A DNA stretch of 64,000 nucleotides from JAYPHU01 sp038127535 (GTDB lineage: Bacteria > Pseudomonadota > Alphaproteobacteria > Rhodospirillales > UBA2165). Shown here piece by piece: positions 17,198 to 25,377 of this stretch; position 1 is the first letter of the stretch; each line of letters opens with the position of its first letter. Below the pieces are notes generated by a model. The model searched no databases. It was not told the DNA's origin and saw only the letters and a program-made list of their open reading frames with translations. The DNA is taken from assembly GCA_038127535.1 (NCBI GenBank), contig JAYPHU010000004.1, positions 62,001 to 126,000 on the forward strand, read 5' to 3'. The position numbers and the translations under genes are program-made.

Positions 17198-18235
17198 ATG
17201 GCTGAAACGGGATCGAAAACACGGGTCACCTTGCGGGATATCGCCACCGAGGTAGGGGTCCATCCGTCCACCGTGTCCCGCGTGCTGAACCCTAAAACCC
17301 GTGGCATGGTCACTGATGAAATCGCGCAAAAGATCGACGCCGCCGTCGAGAAACTAGGCTACCGGCCCAATGCCTTCGCCCAGAGCCTGCGGACCAATAA
17401 ATCCTTCACCGTCGGCGTGCTTGTGCCCGACCTGACCAACGCCGCCTTCACGCCGATCATCAAGGGCATCGATAGTGTGATGGAGGAAGCCGGCTACAGC
17501 GTGCTGGTCGCCAACACGGACAATGTCACCGACCGGGAACGGCGCAACGTGGAGAAATTCCGCGAACGGCACGTGGACGGACTGGTAATCGCCACCGCCC
17601 ACCGCCAGGACCCGCTGATCGACGACTGCCGGGCGGAGGGCACGCCCTTTGTCTGCGCCGTCCGCTCCACCACCGATATCGGCGTCTCTTCCGTGGTCAG
17701 CGACGAGAATCTGGGCGGCGCGATGATCGTCTCGCATCTGGCGCAGCTCGGGCACACGCGCATCGCCTATGTGGGCGGGCCGCAGTTTCTCTCCACCGGC
17801 TATGAGCGCTATCAGGGCATCGTGCAGGGCTTGCACGACAAAGGCCTGGATCTGGATGACGAGCTGGTCACCTTCGGCGAGGCGTTCACTGAAGAGGAAG
17901 GCCGCCGCGCCGCCAACAAACTTCTCGCCACCCGCAAGAAGTTCACCGCACTGGTCGCCGCCAACGATCTGATGGCTTTGGGCTGCTATGACGAGTTGGC
18001 GGCCGCCGGGCTGAAGTGCCCGGAGGACATCTCCGTGGTCGGCTTCGACGACATGCCGTTTGCCGGCAAGTTCAATCCGCCGCTGACCACGATCCAGACG
18101 CCGCTCCTGGACGTCGGCGCCGAGGCCGCGCGCATCCTATTGGATCAGATCGACAATCCGGACACGCCCGCCCGCTCCATCAAACTCCGCCCCGAACTGA
18201 TCGTCCGCGATAGCACGGGCGGGGTGGCGGGCTAA
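17198..18235 (+). CDS. LacI family transcriptional regulator
   Basis: A 345-residue regulator. The N-terminal helix-turn-helix and hinge helix are plain (VTLRDIATEVGVHPSTVSRV, then KLGYRPNAFAQSL). It is followed by a periplasmic-binding-protein-like sensor domain with the usual VGVLVPD, GFDDMPFA and LTTIQTP elements. It has an operator-like palindrome about 70 bases upstream, suggesting autoregulation, and two copies of the same palindrome in front of the E1/E2 operon and the M24 gene. The effector is unknown. It is transcribed towards the convergent E2 gene. Confidence 0.92.
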   Translation: MAETGSKTRVTLRDIATEVGVHPSTVSRVLNPKTRGMVTDEIAQKIDAAVEKLGYRPNAFAQSLRTNKSFTVGVLVPDLTNAAFTPIIKGIDSVMEEAGYSVLVANTDNVTDRERRNVEKFRERHVDGLVIATAHRQDPLIDDCRAEGTPFVCAVRSTTDIGVSSVVSDENLGGAMIVSHLAQLGHTRIAYVGGPQFLSTGYERYQGIVQGLHDKGLDLDDELVTFGEAFTEEEGRRAANKLLATRKKFTALVAANDLMALGCYDELAAAGLKCPEDISVVGFDDMPFAGKFNPPLTTIQTPLLDVGAEAARILLDQIDNPDTPARSIKLRPELIVRDSTGGVAG

Positions 18236-19482
18236 GGCAGCGCGGCGGACCAGTCCTTGGTCTCGATGATTTCCTTCAACCGGCGCAGGAACGCCGCCGA
18301 ATAGGCACCGTCGATGGCCCGGTGATCAAACGACTGGGTCAGCAGGCCGATCGGCCGGATCGCCATCATGTCTTCGCCGTCCACGGTCACCACCCAGGGC
18401 CGCTTGGTAATCGCATCCGTCGACAGGATCGCCACCTGAGGCTGGTTGATGATCGGCGTGGTGAAATACGTGCCGAACGAGCCGTTGTTAGAAATCGTGT
18501 AAGTCGCCCCGGCATAATCGTCGGAGCCCAACTGATTGCTCCGGGCCCGGTTTGCCAGGTCCGCCACGGCGCGGGCGATTTCCACCGCCGTCATGGCGGA
18601 GGCATTCTGGATCACCGGTGCGACCAGTCCCTGGAAGTTCAGATCAACCGCGATGGAGAGATTCACCTGATCATGGACGACCAGATTGTCCCCTTCCACA
18701 TGGGCGTTGATGTTGGGGAATTCGGAAATAGCGTCGCACACGGCCCGGGCGATAAACGGCAGGTAATTGAGCGAGAACCCTTCCCGCGCCTTCCAGGCCG
18801 CGCCCTTGGCCTTGCGCGCCTTATCGACGCCGGAGAAATCCACCTCGACGCCCTGGTGCACATGGGGGCTGACGGTTTTGGAGCGTACCATATGCTCCGC
18901 CGTCATCTGGCGAATGCGATTGAACGGAATGACCGTCTTGCCGTCTCCCGATTTTGGAGCCGGCAAAGAAGGCCGGGCCGCCGGAGCTGCCGCAGGCGCA
19001 CCTTTGAGATAAGCCAGCACATCGGCTTTCTTGATCCGGCCGTCCCGGCCGGTGCCGGTAATCTGCGCCGGATCCAGATTGTTTTCCGCCACCAGCTTAC
19101 GCACCACGGGCGACAGCTTGTTTTGGTCACCGCGCGCTGCCGGCTCTGACGCAGCCGGTGCGGGTGCTGCAGCGGGCACAGGTACGGGCTCGGCAGCAGG
19201 TTCCGCTTTCAGCGCCTCTTTCGCCAGCCCACCACTTTTAGAACTCGCCTTGCCGTCGTCGATTACCGCCAGAACCGTTCCCACGGGCACGGTTTCGCCG
19301 GCATCCACATTGATGGCCTGCAGCACGCCGGTGGCGGGGGCCGGAACCTCCATCTCCACCTTGTCGGTGCCGATCTCGAACAACACCTCGCCGGTTTTTA
19401 CTTTGTCGCCGGCAGACTTGTGCCAGATGGTGAGGGTGCCCTCGGCGACCGTCTCACCCAGTTGGGGCATCAGGACATCCAT
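18232..19482 (-). CDS. 2-oxoacid dehydrogenase E2 (dihydrolipoamide acyltransferase)
   Basis: A 416-residue E2. The order is: lipoyl domain (1-75, lipoylated K41 in GTDKVEMEV), an Ala/Pro linker, peripheral-subunit-binding domain (about 123-160, SPVVRKLVAENNL), a second linker, and the catalytic domain with the HRAIDG active-site motif near the C-terminus. ATG 19482 lies 1 base after the E1 beta stop (TGACATG), so the genes are translationally coupled; the longer frame to 19653 is an artefact. It carries one lipoyl domain. No E3 gene follows, so dihydrolipoamide dehydrogenase must come from elsewhere. The 3' end overlaps the convergent lacI-type gene by 4 bases. Confidence 0.93.
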   Translation of the reverse strand: MDVLMPQLGETVAEGTLTIWHKSAGDKVKTGEVLFEIGTDKVEMEVPAPATGVLQAINVDAGETVPVGTVLAVIDDGKASSKSGGLAKEALKAEPAAEPVPVPAAAPAPAASEPAARGDQNKLSPVVRKLVAENNLDPAQITGTGRDGRIKKADVLAYLKGAPAAAPAARPSLPAPKSGDGKTVIPFNRIRQMTAEHMVRSKTVSPHVHQGVEVDFSGVDKARKAKGAAWKAREGFSLNYLPFIARAVCDAISEFPNINAHVEGDNLVVHDQVNLSIAVDLNFQGLVAPVIQNASAMTAVEIARAVADLANRARSNQLGSDDYAGATYTISNNGSFGTYFTTPIINQPQVAILSTDAITKRPWVVTVDGEDMMAIRPIGLLTQSFDHRAIDGAYSAAFLRRLKEIIETKDWSAALP

Positions 19483-19483
19483 G

Positions 19484-20461
19484 TCAGTCCACCTCGCGGC
19501 GTACGGTCTGGAAGATGCGGTCCACCGACGGCAGAGCGATGTCTTCCAGCTCATCCGCCGACGGCAGCGGAATGTGCGGCGTGGTAATGCGCACAATCGG
19601 CATGTCCAGGTTCCAGAACATTTCCTCGGCGACGATGGAGGACACTTCCGCACCCCAGCCGCAAAGCCGGGGATTTTCCTCGACGGTCACCAGCCGGGAT
19701 GTCTTTTCCACCTGCTCGAAGATAGTCTTGGTGTCCAATGGCACCAGGCTCCGAAGATCGACCACGGACGCTGAAATGCCGGCTTCCGACTGCAACCGCT
19801 CGGCGGCGGCCAGCGCGCGCGGCACCATGGCGGCGAGCGCCACGATGGTCACGTCATCACCGTCGCGAACGACCTTGGCCGTGCCGATCTCGTCCACATG
19901 CTCACCGTCGGGCACCTCACCCTTGGTGGCGTAAAGAGATTTCTGCTCGAAGAACAGTACCGGGTCAGGATCGCGGATCGCCGCCGCCATCAGGCCTTTG
20001 ATGTCCGCCGGGGTCGACGGGGCCACGACCTTAAGGCCGGGGATCATCATCGCCCAGTTCTCCACGCTTTGGGAGTGCTGTGCGCCGAACCGGGCGCCGC
20101 CGCCGTTGGCGGTGCGGATCACCAGGGGCACGTCCACCTGACCGTTGGTCATATAGCGGCTCTTGGCGATCTGGTTGGCGACAATATCCCAGCACACCGC
20201 CAGGAAGTCGGAGAACATGATCTCCGCGATGGGTTTCAGACCCGTCATCGCCGCGCCCATGGCCGCGCCCAGAATAGCCTGCTCGGAGATCGGCGTGTCA
20301 CGTACCCGGAGGGGTCCGAATTCGTCATACAGCCCGACGGTCGCCTTAAACACGCCGCCGGCCTTGGCGATATCCTCGCCGAGGAAGACCACGTCTTCGT
20401 CCCGGCGCATTTCCTGGGCGATGCCTTCGATTACGGCTTCCCGATAGGTTAGTTCCGCCAT
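19484..20461 (-). CDS. 2-oxoacid dehydrogenase E1 component beta subunit
   Basis: A 325-residue transketolase-like beta subunit: LTYREAVIEGIAQEM at the N-terminus, then EDIAKAGGVFKAT, and RDPDPVLFFEQKSLY in the middle are typical. There is no N-terminal lipoyl domain, unlike many alphaproteobacterial pyruvate dehydrogenase beta subunits. Its start overlaps the end of E1 alpha by 13 bases. With E1 alpha it decarboxylates a 2-oxoacid on thiamine diphosphate and acylates the E2 lipoyl lysine. Acetoin or branched-chain substrates are as plausible as pyruvate. Confidence 0.92.
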   Translation of the reverse strand: MAELTYREAVIEGIAQEMRRDEDVVFLGEDIAKAGGVFKATVGLYDEFGPLRVRDTPISEQAILGAAMGAAMTGLKPIAEIMFSDFLAVCWDIVANQIAKSRYMTNGQVDVPLVIRTANGGGARFGAQHSQSVENWAMMIPGLKVVAPSTPADIKGLMAAAIRDPDPVLFFEQKSLYATKGEVPDGEHVDEIGTAKVVRDGDDVTIVALAAMVPRALAAAERLQSEAGISASVVDLRSLVPLDTKTIFEQVEKTSRLVTVEENPRLCGWGAEVSSIVAEEMFWNLDMPIVRITTPHIPLPSADELEDIALPSVDRIFQTVRREVD

Positions 20462-21528
20462 GACGAACCTCCATCCGCATAGACATCCGTCATCAGCACG
20501 TCATCCGAGGGGGGTGGCGACTCCTTGGCAGCCTCCGTCGCCTCATCGACCCGCCTGAGAACGTCTTTTTCAATGCCGTCGATGACCTTCTTGGTCACGC
20601 CGAATTCACTGAGGCGCTCCCGGTAGACCTTGATCGGATCGCGCTCCATCCATTTTTCCAGCTCGCCTTCCGGCCGATAGGTGGCGGGGTCGGCGCGGGA
20701 ATGTCCCACATGCCGGTAGGTCTTTGCCTCGATCAGAGACGGCCCGTCGCCGGCACGGGCTTTTTCCACCGCGTCGCGGGCGACCCGATAAACCGCATCG
20801 GCGTCGTTGCCGTCAACGATGATCGAGGGCAGGCCGTAGGCTGCCGCCCGATCCGCCGCCGGATGTTCCACCGCAGTCACTTCGCTGATCGGCGTGTATT
20901 CCATATAGAGGTTGTTCTCGCAGACAAAGATCACCGGCAGCTTCCAGATCACCGCGAAATTCAGGGCTTCGTGGAACGCGCCGATGTTGGTGGTGCCGTC
21001 GCCGAAGAAGCAGAACGCCACTTGGCCGGTACCTTTATATTGCGCCTGCCAGGCCGCGCCCGCCGCGATGGGCAGATGCGCGCCGATGATGGCGTAGGAC
21101 CCCATGGCCCCCTTCTCCACATCGGTCAGGTGCATGGAGCCGCCCTTGCCCCCGAGCATCCCGCAGGACCTGCCCATCAATTCACCGAGCATGCCGGTCA
21201 TCGATGTGCCGCGCACCAGCGTGTGAGCGTGGCCGCGATAGGTGCAGAAGGTGTAATCGTCTTCCTGCATGGCCGCGGCGCAGCCGGCTGAGACCGCTTC
21301 CTGGCCGATGGCCAGGTGACTGGTGCCTTTAATCATGTTTTGGAAGAACAGGTCGTGCGCCCGCTGTTCCAGATGCCGGACCTCCAACTGGAGCTCCCAC
21401 ATCTTGAGGCGCTTCTCTTCGCCGATATCGTCGTTCTTGTTGCCGGCTTTAGACGCCAGCTTGGCTACCGCCTTCGACTTTACCGCACGTTTCTTGGTTG
21501 CCCGCTTTTTGCTCGCTACTTTGGCCAC
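20449..21528 (-). CDS. 2-oxoacid dehydrogenase E1 component alpha subunit
   Basis: A 359-residue thiamine-diphosphate subunit with the motif GDGTTNIGAFHEALN...CENN and the phosphorylation-loop-like HVGHSRADPATY. I start it at GTG 21528, which has a perfect AGGGAGG 5 bases upstream; the TTG at 21582 lacks a site. The first 30 residues are an unusual Lys/Ala-rich extension (SKKRATKKRAVKSKAVAK) not found in standard E1 alpha, perhaps a linker or nucleic-acid-like basic tail. It is the first gene of the E1 alpha/E1 beta/E2 operon, downstream of two LacI-type operators. Confidence 0.92.
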   Translation of the reverse strand: MAKVASKKRATKKRAVKSKAVAKLASKAGNKNDDIGEEKRLKMWELQLEVRHLEQRAHDLFFQNMIKGTSHLAIGQEAVSAGCAAAMQEDDYTFCTYRGHAHTLVRGTSMTGMLGELMGRSCGMLGGKGGSMHLTDVEKGAMGSYAIIGAHLPIAAGAAWQAQYKGTGQVAFCFFGDGTTNIGAFHEALNFAVIWKLPVIFVCENNLYMEYTPISEVTAVEHPAADRAAAYGLPSIIVDGNDADAVYRVARDAVEKARAGDGPSLIEAKTYRHVGHSRADPATYRPEGELEKWMERDPIKVYRERLSEFGVTKKVIDGIEKDVLRRVDEATEAAKESPPPSDDVLMTDVYADGGSSWRN

Positions 21529-21609
21529 ATCAACCTCCCTAGCCGCGTCAGAATTCCGAGGAACTTTTAACTGATTTTTCAACTGGCGAAATCTTTTACC
21601 GGCAATCTA

Positions 21610-21623
21610 TGCAATCGATTGCA
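21610..21623. promoter_or_regulatory. Probable LacI-family operator, site 2
   Basis: Perfect 14-bp palindrome TGCAATCGATTGCA. It lies 82 bases upstream of the E1 alpha start and shares the TGCAAWCGWTTGCA consensus with sites at 17115 and 21674. Confidence 0.8.
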
Positions 21624-21647
21624 CGGCCATTGACGGATCATCACACA

Positions 21648-21663
21648 GACAGTAAAAACTGTC
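21648..21663. promoter_or_regulatory. Inverted repeat between two operators
   Basis: GACAGT-AAAA-ACTGTC, perfect 6-bp arms, midway between the two LacI-type sites in the divergent promoter region. It may be a separate regulator's site; its role is unknown. Confidence 0.35.
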
Positions 21664-21673
21664 AATAATTCTC

Positions 21674-21687
21674 TGCAATCGTTTGCA
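21674..21687. promoter_or_regulatory. Probable LacI-family operator, site 3
   Basis: TGCAATCGTTTGCA, one base short of a perfect palindrome, 64 bases centre-to-centre from site 2. Two spaced sites between divergent operons allow looping or control of both directions. Confidence 0.78.
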
Positions 21688-21761
21688 CGAAATTCGGTTC
21701 ACGGGCCGAAAACCCTCAAAAAACAAGCGATTTAGCGGAAAAGGTGATGGACGAACGGGTT

Positions 21762-21778
21762 CTATTCATTTTGAATAG
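21762..21778. promoter_or_regulatory. Inverted repeat upstream of the M24 gene
   Basis: CTATTCA-TTT-TGAATAG, perfect 7-bp arms, about 36 bases before the M24 start. No T-run follows, so it is more likely a protein-binding site or leader hairpin than a terminator. Confidence 0.4.
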
Positions 21779-21814
21779 GGCCGACACGAAACAACCAATT
21801 CGGTGGAGGCACTG

Positions 21815-23068
21815 ATGCATTACACACGACCGAGATCAACCGCGACATGGGGCGTCCAGGCCAAGGACTGGGAAGCCGGGATCGATTACAACAAACTCCG
21901 GGCGGACCGGCTGCAACGGGCGCAGGAAGCCTGTGCAGACGCGGGTTTCGGCGCGTTCTTGTGCTTTAACTTCGACAACATCCGCTACATCACCGCCACG
22001 CATATCGGTGAGTGGGGCCGCGATAAGTTCGATCGGTATTGCCTCGCGCCGACCGACAGCGCACCGTTTCTGTGGGATCCGGCGCCCCCGGCCAAACGGA
22101 AAGCCTCCCCGTGGCTGGGCAACCGGGTGGACGCGCCGGTCAGCACCATGCAGGGCGCCATTCCGCCGGAACACGGCGTGCAGGACGTCTTCGCCAAGCA
22201 GATCAAGGAAAAGATGGTCGAACTCGGTATCGAGAAACAACCCCTCGGCATCGACGTGATGGAACTGCCCATGCTTCGCGCCTTGGAGAAAGAGGGCATC
22301 GATGTGGTGGACGGCCAGCAGGCGCTGATGAACGCCCGCGAGGTCAAAACCGAGGAAGAGATTGAGTTGCTGAAAGTCGCCGCCGCCATGGTGGACGCGA
22401 CCTATCTGGATATCGCCAAGGCGATCCGGCCGGGGACGCGGGAGAGCGATCTGGTGGCCATTGCCAACGACAAGCTCTACGCCATGGGTTCCGAGCGGGT
22501 TGAGTGCGTGAACTCGGTGGCCGGCCCGCGCGGCGCGCCCCACTCGCACACGTTCTCCGACCGGATCATTCAGCCGGGCGATATGATCTTCCTGGATATC
22601 ATGCACAGCTTTAACGGCTACCACACCTGTTACTACCGCACCTTCATCTGCGGCCTGCCGAACGAAGCCCAGAAGGAAGCCTATGAAATTTGCTCTTCCT
22701 GGGTGAACGCGGCGCTGGAAGCCATCAAGCCGGGTGTGAAGATTGACGACATCGCTAAGGTTTGGCCGAAAGCGGAAGAGTTCGGCTACGCCAACGAGGA
22801 CGAGGCCTTCCTGCTGCAGTTCGGCCACGGCGTCGGTCTCAGCCTGTGGGAACGCCCGATCATCTCGCGGCGCTACATGGGGCAAACGACCGAGCTGAAG
22901 AAAGGCATGGTCTTCGCCGTCGAGTGCTGGAAAGGCGCGGAAGACGGGTCCGGCGCGGCGCGGATCGAAGAAGAAGTGGTGGTCACCGACGACGGGTGCG
23001 AAATCATCACCAACTTCCCGAGCGACCACCTGATTTCCTGTGGCCTGCCGGGTTGTGAGATCTATTGA
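21815..23068 (+). CDS. M24 family metallohydrolase-like protein (pita-bread fold)
   Basis: A 417-residue protein of the aminopeptidase P/creatinase/DddP fold: an N-terminal domain with NIRYITATHIGEW and a C-terminal catalytic domain. Four of five usual metal ligands are visible: D in FLDIMHSF, H in FGHGVGLS, E in VFAVECW, E in RIEEEVVV. The second aspartate, expected in GYxxDxxRTF, is replaced by cysteine (GYHTCYYRTF). Either the metal site differs or peptidase activity is lost. DddP, a DMSP lyase of this fold, is a distant alternative. ATG 21815 is preferred over GTG 21803 because GGAGG is correctly spaced. It is coupled to a CobW-type gene. Confidence 0.82.
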   Translation: MHYTRPRSTATWGVQAKDWEAGIDYNKLRADRLQRAQEACADAGFGAFLCFNFDNIRYITATHIGEWGRDKFDRYCLAPTDSAPFLWDPAPPAKRKASPWLGNRVDAPVSTMQGAIPPEHGVQDVFAKQIKEKMVELGIEKQPLGIDVMELPMLRALEKEGIDVVDGQQALMNAREVKTEEEIELLKVAAAMVDATYLDIAKAIRPGTRESDLVAIANDKLYAMGSERVECVNSVAGPRGAPHSHTFSDRIIQPGDMIFLDIMHSFNGYHTCYYRTFICGLPNEAQKEAYEICSSWVNAALEAIKPGVKIDDIAKVWPKAEEFGYANEDEAFLLQFGHGVGLSLWERPIISRRYMGQTTELKKGMVFAVECWKGAEDGSGAARIEEEVVVTDDGCEIITNFPSDHLISCGLPGCEIY

Positions 23069-24207
23069 GCAACCCCAACCGCATATGGGTCACACTCATC
23101 ACCGGATTTTTGGGGAGCGGCAAGACAACCTTGCTGAACACACTCCTCAAACATCCGGAGATGAATCAGGCCGCCGTCATCGTCAATGAGTTCGGCGAGA
23201 TCGGGCTCGACTATGACCTGGTCGAGCGCAGCGATGAAAACGTGGTGCAGCTCGCCAACGGTTGCCTCTGCTGTTCAGTCAAAGGCGATCTGATTGATAC
23301 CTTCCGCGATCTCTATATCCAACGCAACGCCGGCACCATACCCTATTTCGACCGGGTGGTGATCGAGACCACCGGCATCGCCGATCCGGCCCCGGTACTG
23401 CAAATCATCTTTACCAATCCCATGGTAATGAACCACTACACCCTGGACGGGGTGGTCACCACGGTGGACGCCATCAACGGCGTTTCCAGCCTGTCCCGCT
23501 TTCCCGAATGCGTGAAGCAGGCGGCCATCGCCGACCGGCTGATCATCACCAAGTCCGATCTGGTCGAGGGCGCGGATCACGACGCCAAGATCGAAGACCT
23601 GTCGGAGCGCCTGCGCGCGTTGAACCCAGCGGCACCAATTGTGGTTCGTACAACTGGCGAGGTGGACCCGGACGATCTGTTCGGCACCGGCATGTTTGAT
23701 CCCAAGACAAAACAAGTAGATTTCGATTCATGGGTCGATCCGGCCAATTACGCCGTTGAGGCCAATGACAATCCGTTCGACGCGGACGCAGAGCTCAGCG
23801 AAGAAGCACTGGCCTATTACAAGGAGCACGGCCACACGCCGGACGAGGAACACCATCACCACCACGACCAGTCCATCAAGACGTTCTGTGTGGTGCGGGA
23901 CGAGCCCATGTCTCTGGATATGCTGCGTATGTTCCTGGAAGGCCTGACCAACGAGGCCGGGCCGGATCTTCTCCGCGTCAAAGGCATCATCAATATCGAG
24001 GATGAGCCGGACCGCCCCGCCGTGATCCAGGGCGCGCAGCAAATTTTCCATTCTCTGGAGTTTATGGACAAGTGGCCCTCGGATGACCGGCGAACCCGCA
24101 TCGTCTTTATCACCCGGGATATCGAACAGGCTTATATCGAGGATACGCTGGCGCTGATTGAACGGGTCGCGCACCGAACCGTGGCCGCCGGCGCCGGTCT
24201 AGTCTAA
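23065..24207 (+). CDS. CobW/COG0523 family GTPase metallochaperone
   Basis: A 380-residue G3E GTPase: P-loop GFLGSGKTT (14-22), metal-binding GCLCC (66-70, the CxCC motif), IETTGIADP as switch region, TKSD for guanine specificity, and a His-rich EEHHHHHDQ stretch before the CobW C-terminal domain. The TTG start at 23065 overlaps the M24 stop (TTGA), so the two are translationally coupled. The obvious reading is GTP-driven metal delivery to the M24 protein; nitrile-hydratase-type activators work this way. The metal (Zn, Fe or Co) is not determined. Confidence 0.9.
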   Translation: MSNPNRIWVTLITGFLGSGKTTLLNTLLKHPEMNQAAVIVNEFGEIGLDYDLVERSDENVVQLANGCLCCSVKGDLIDTFRDLYIQRNAGTIPYFDRVVIETTGIADPAPVLQIIFTNPMVMNHYTLDGVVTTVDAINGVSSLSRFPECVKQAAIADRLIITKSDLVEGADHDAKIEDLSERLRALNPAAPIVVRTTGEVDPDDLFGTGMFDPKTKQVDFDSWVDPANYAVEANDNPFDADAELSEEALAYYKEHGHTPDEEHHHHHDQSIKTFCVVRDEPMSLDMLRMFLEGLTNEAGPDLLRVKGIINIEDEPDRPAVIQGAQQIFHSLEFMDKWPSDDRRTRIVFITRDIEQAYIEDTLALIERVAHRTVAAGAGLV

Positions 24208-24245
24208 GAACACAAACAAGAACACAAAAATTTAGGGAGTAGCAT

Positions 24246-24530
24246 ATGCATTTCGTTATTTTCTGCCTGGACAAGCCCGGCATCACCCGCGATCCCGCGG
24301 TCATGCAGGCCCATGTCGAATATCTCAACGACAGCCCCATCAAGAATGTCATGTCCGGTCCGCTGACCGGTGATGACGGCGAAGGGGTGATTGGCAGCCT
24401 TTATGTGGTCGAAGCGGAAAGCCGCCAGGCCATCGAAGACTTTCAGAAAGACGATCCGCTGGTGAAGGCGGATTATTGGCAAACCGTCGAAGTGCGCGCC
24501 TTCAACAAGCGCGTCGACAACAGAGATTGA
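24246..24530 (+). CDS. YciI family protein
   Basis: A 94-residue ferredoxin-like YCII-domain protein (HFVIFCLDKPG at the start; FQKDDPLVKADYW carries the conserved DP motif). GGGAG lies before ATG 24246. Members are small, often dimeric enzymes or accessory proteins of aromatic degradation such as muconolactone isomerase relatives. It precedes an SDR by 18 bases and likely shares its transcript with the upstream M24/CobW genes. A second YciI gene is at 28139. Confidence 0.85.
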   Translation: MHFVIFCLDKPGITRDPAVMQAHVEYLNDSPIKNVMSGPLTGDDGEGVIGSLYVVEAESRQAIEDFQKDDPLVKADYWQTVEVRAFNKRVDNRD

Positions 24531-24548
24531 TTTAGAGGAGAAGAACCA

Positions 24549-25337
24549 ATGGATCTCGGACTTAAAGGAAAAAACGCGGCCATCACCGGCTCCAGCCAGG
24601 GCATCGGTGAAGCCATCGCCATGGCGCTGGCCGAGGAAGGCTGCAACGTGGCTATCAACGGCCGCGATGAAGGGCGGATCAACAAGGTGGTCGCCGCCGC
24701 CGAAGCCAAGGGCGTCAAGGCCGTCGGCATCATCGCCGACATGTCCTCCGAAGCCGGCTGCCAGGAATTCGTCGAGAAAACCGCCGCCGGTCTGGGCGGG
24801 ATCAACATCCTGGTGAATAATGTCGGCGGCATGATCCCTGGCGCCCTGGACAATATGGGCGAGGACGTGTGGAGCACCGCCATCAACTTGAACCTGATGG
24901 CCTGCGTCTACACCACCAAACATGCGATCGCGCATCTCAAGAAAAACGATCACGGCCGGGTTTTGAACGTCTCGGGCATTTCCGGCACGCAGTTGCTGCC
25001 GGGCTCGTACACCACGACCATTCCCAATACCGGCATCATCGGGTTCACCAAGCTGATCGCCAATGAGTTGGCGCCCAGCAATATCACGGTCAACAACATC
25101 TGCCCCGGCATGACGGCGACCGAATCCTGGGTGCCCCGAGCCGAGGCCATGGCCAAGGTGCGCGACACCACGTCGGACAATCTGCGGGAGATGTTCTCGG
25201 CGCAGACCATGCTGGGCCGCTGGGCCGACCCGTCGGAAATCGGCGACGTGGCGGCGTTCCTGGTCTCGGACAAGAACTCCTACATGACCGGCACTACCGT
25301 CGAAGTGTGCGGCGGCATTACCAAGTATATCGGGTAA
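24549..25337 (+). CDS. SDR family protein with atypical active site
   Basis: A 262-residue protein of the SDR fold: TGSSQGIG at 13-20, NNVGG, NLNLMACV and a normal C-terminal substrate loop. The catalytic YxxxK is missing. The segment aligned to the usual YAASKAGVIGLTK reads TTIPNTGIIGFTK, so Tyr becomes Thr and Lys becomes Asn; a tyrosine two residues earlier has Ile at +4. It either uses another mechanism or has a non-redox role. AGAGGAG precedes ATG 24549. It sits after a YciI gene and ends at a hairpin. Confidence 0.85.
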   Translation: MDLGLKGKNAAITGSSQGIGEAIAMALAEEGCNVAINGRDEGRINKVVAAAEAKGVKAVGIIADMSSEAGCQEFVEKTAAGLGGINILVNNVGGMIPGALDNMGEDVWSTAINLNLMACVYTTKHAIAHLKKNDHGRVLNVSGISGTQLLPGSYTTTIPNTGIIGFTKLIANELAPSNITVNNICPGMTATESWVPRAEAMAKVRDTTSDNLREMFSAQTMLGRWADPSEIGDVAAFLVSDKNSYMTGTTVEVCGGITKYIG

Positions 25338-25343
25338 GTTATC

Positions 25344-25370
25344 GGGGGATGCGCGACCAGCGCGTCCCCC
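25344..25370. terminator. Hairpin between convergent genes
   Basis: GGGGGA at 25344-25349 pairs with TCCCCC at 25365-25370, continued by four more GC pairs after a 2-base bulge. There is no strong T-run, so it is a probable but imperfect bidirectional terminator between the SDR gene and the interrupted STAS-like gene. Confidence 0.5.
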
Positions 25371-25377
25371 TACCCTC

